In this document: piece after piece, positions 14,780-14,955 of the stretch
Numbering within the stretch: the first letter of the stretch is position 1
Layout: every line of letters starts with the position of its first letter
Position numbers and translations under genes: made by a program
Notes under the pieces: model-generated
What the model was told of the DNA's origin: nothing
Seen by the model: only the letters and a program-made list of their open reading frames with translations
Databases searched by the model: none
Assembly (NCBI GenBank): GCA_900317015.1
Contig: ONFH01000273.1
Span: 1-14,955 of the forward strand
Source: an uncultured Erysipelotrichaceae bacterium
GTDB taxonomy: Bacteria > Bacillota_I > Bacilli_A > Erysipelotrichales > Coprobacillaceae
DNA: 14,955 bases
Direction of reading: 5' to 3'

Positions 14780-14955
14780 ATAGAGAGAGTAGATTCGGAA
14801 ACTAAATAGAATTTGTATTCTATCTGTATGATTTGAAGAGGAAATGTTCAACTGCTTCACTTCTGAAAGCAGACTGGCTAAAAAAGAGCATGACGAAAAG
14901 AACTTTCTGCGGGTGCAAAAAATTCTATATTAAAAGTATATCAACAAGTTCTATA
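14780..14955 (+). other. Leader-like segment without a convincing gene
   Basis: Downstream of a good promoter lie a perfect 7-bp stem ATAGAAT/ATTCTAT around TTGT (14806-14823) and 6-bp arms CTGCTT/AAGCAG. A 29-codon frame at 14844-14933 has GAGG only two to three bases before its ATG, too close for good translation. I see no known riboswitch, T-box, tmRNA, SRP or RNase P signature. It may be a structured 5' leader or a small RNA cut by the window edge. Confidence 0.35.

Noticed and set aside
14651..14860. 69-codon minus-strand frame across the WYL gene end and the terminal promoter
   Set aside because: It overlaps coding sequence and a good opposite-strand promoter, has no supporting start signal and a low-complexity hydrophobic product.
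14752..14955. T-box, RNase P RNA, tmRNA or SRP RNA at the right edge
   Set aside because: GAGGAAA and GGGTG pieces look suggestive, but the diagnostic conserved blocks of each RNA are missing.

Overview
The window is ordinary chromosomal DNA from a low-GC Gram-positive anaerobe. The evidence is AT-rich intergenic DNA, AGGAGG-type ribosome binding sites, U-tract terminators, an oxygen-independent class III ribonucleotide reductase, ATP-type PEP carboxykinase and a match to the CcpA operator consensus. The gene mix and protein style suggest a gut Firmicute, perhaps of the Erysipelotrichia; that placement is an impression, not a demonstrated assignment. No rRNA, tRNA, CRISPR array, insertion sequence or complete prophage is visible.

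Layout, left to right. Positions 1-244 (minus) hold the 5' part of a gene for a zinc-ribbon protein that runs off the edge. nrdD (362-2524, minus) has its own terminator at 296-325. A 331-bp divergent region (2525-2855) carries the nrdD promoter and leader, an imperfect inverted repeat and the promoter of a radical SAM gene (2856-4337, plus). A compact operon follows, with 4-nt overlaps: GNAT acetyltransferase, AI-2E-family permease and a YwaF/TMEM164-like membrane protein (4410-6726). Next come two overlapping SAM-dependent methyltransferase genes (6780-8175). pckA (8330-9925) has a clear promoter whose -35 box is covered by a perfect 14-bp palindrome matching the cre consensus.

Past a bidirectional terminator at 9928-9953, three separately transcribed minus-strand genes follow: a CDF metal exporter with Mn-type metal-site residues, a small three-helix membrane protein, and asd (aspartate-semialdehyde dehydrogenase). 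After a 341-bp divergent region, a two-gene plus-strand operon encodes an unrecognised acidic 194-aa protein and a WYL-domain regulator. The last about 200 bases hold a good promoter and inverted repeats but no convincing gene; they look like the leader of a gene outside the window.

Functionally this is a mosaic of housekeeping and accessory transcription units: anaerobic DNA precursor synthesis, PEP/oxaloacetate metabolism, the aspartate-family amino acid pathway and metal efflux. Nearly every unit has its own promoter and terminator. Several annotated starts were shortened on ribosome-binding-site evidence (pckA 8330, asd 12765, second methyltransferase 7573, small membrane protein 11565, 194-aa protein 13107, WYL protein 13706). 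I see no clear new multigene system. The most interesting leads are the pckA operator, the terminal leader-like segment, the unknown-protein/WYL pair, the partial zinc-ribbon gene after nrdD, and a marked excess of GATC.
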